A stretch of 42,026 nucleotides of DNA from JBCBSS01 sp039819065. GTDB taxonomy: Bacteria > Bacteroidota > Bacteroidia > Cytophagales > Cyclobacteriaceae. The first letter of the stretch is position 1, and each line of letters begins with the position of its first letter. The notes under the pieces were generated by a model. It saw only the letters and a list, made by a program, of their open reading frames with translations. It did not search any database and was not told the origin of the DNA. A program made the translations under genes and the position numbers. Below are positions 41,647-42,026 of the stretch, piece by piece. The DNA lies in the NCBI GenBank assembly GCA_039819065.1, contig JBCBSS010000057.1, forward strand, positions 1 to 42,026, given 5' to 3'.

Positions 41647-42026
41647 ATGATGAACCTTGAAAAAGCTGGAAAACATATAGATAAGGAACTCAATGAGTAT
41701 AATCTTGGGGACAATCCTCAAGAACTTTATAACCCTGTCAGGTATGCCCTCACTTTAGAGAGTCAGCGCCTCAGACCACTGCTGTCACTTTGGGGTTGCC
41801 ATCTATTCTCAGATGATGCTTACAAAGCACTAAGGCCAGGTATAGGCGTGGAGATATTCCATTACTTCATGCTGCTTCACGGTGATATCATTCACGATAT
41901 AGGAGAGCGTGGAGGAAAAGACACGGTGCATAGAAAATGGAACGACAATGTTGCTATTCTAGCAGGTGATGTGATGGTTTTCAAGGCCTATGATCTTATG
42001 CTAGAAGCAGATGAAAGTGTTTCTAA
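41647..42026 (+). CDS. Polyprenyl synthetase family protein with divergent motifs (3' truncated)
   Basis: The first 126 residues of a trans-prenyltransferase-like protein, cut by the window end. YNPVRYALTLESQRLRPLLS aligns with the IPP-binding block that normally reads GGKRxRP, so Gly-Gly-Lys has become Glu-Ser-Gln. The first aspartate-rich motif, normally DDIMD after LLH, reads LLHGDIIHD (79-84), losing the first and fifth aspartates. TVHRKWNDNVAILAGDVM is otherwise normal. An ATG pair at 41647 opens the frame, 39 bp after hpnG. It may be an inactive regulatory subunit, an enzyme with altered metal binding, or a decaying paralogue. Confidence 0.8.
   Translation, partial: MMNLEKAGKHIDKELNEYNLGDNPQELYNPVRYALTLESQRLRPLLSLWGCHLFSDDAYKALRPGIGVEIFHYFMLLHGDIIHDIGERGGKDTVHRKWNDNVAILAGDVMVFKAYDLMLEADESVS

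Overview
The window reads as chromosomal DNA of a member of the Bacteroidota, most likely order Cytophagales. The evidence is a secreted protein with a type IX secretion sorting domain at its C-terminus, tandem MacB/FtsX-type permeases, a DUF4494 protein, DUF3857/transglutaminase-like proteins, an AraC regulator fused to a multi-spanning membrane domain, and mostly weak Shine-Dalgarno sites. The genus cannot be named from the sequence alone. No rRNA, tRNA, CRISPR array, prophage or classical transposase was seen.

Layout. 1-3.5 kb: two tandem FtsX-type permeases, the first cut by the window edge. 3.5-5.5 kb: a small antitoxin-like protein, a DUF5071 protein, a DinB-family protein and a stand-alone GIY-YIG nuclease. 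The nuclease sits between copies of a dispersed hairpin repeat. 6.1-7.3 kb: an Omp85-type outer-membrane barrel. 7.6-12.1 kb: five tightly coupled genes (AmpD-like amidase with SH3 domain, membrane-anchored DUF5675 protein, four-helix membrane protein, DUF4230 lipoprotein, DUF4230-like membrane-anchored protein), followed by a membrane AraC regulator. 13.2-13.8 kb: a non-coding block of the hairpin repeats. 13.8-17.7 kb: DUF4494 and TerB-like proteins, then enoyl-CoA hydratase, haloalkane dehalogenase and an MDR reductase. 17.9-24.8 kb: the secreted sorting-domain protein, RadA, and a tandem DUF3857 pair. 24.8-25.3 kb: a second repeat island with 7-bp periodic sequence. 25.3-29.3 kb: SDR, LpxL-type acyltransferase, an alpha/beta hydrolase and a paraoxonase-like lactonase.

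29.4-42.0 kb is a hopanoid locus: HpnN exporter, HpnA, a sulfotransferase, HpnB, HpnH, IspH, a squalene-synthase-like protein, squalene-hopene cyclase, HpnG, and the start of a polyprenyl synthase whose key motifs have diverged. In outline, IspH supplies C5 precursors. The synthase makes squalene, the cyclase makes hopene, HpnH adds adenosine and HpnG removes adenine. HpnA/HpnB and the sulfotransferase may decorate the product, and HpnN would move it to the outer membrane. No HpnC, HpnE, HpnO, HpnI or HpnK is in the window.

The items most worth following are the two-hairpin repeat family with covarying stems around the GIY-YIG gene, the five-gene cell-wall/membrane operon, the divergent prenyl synthase, the sulfotransferase in the hopanoid locus, a 144-bp MITE-like hairpin, and degenerate 7-bp periodic repeats.
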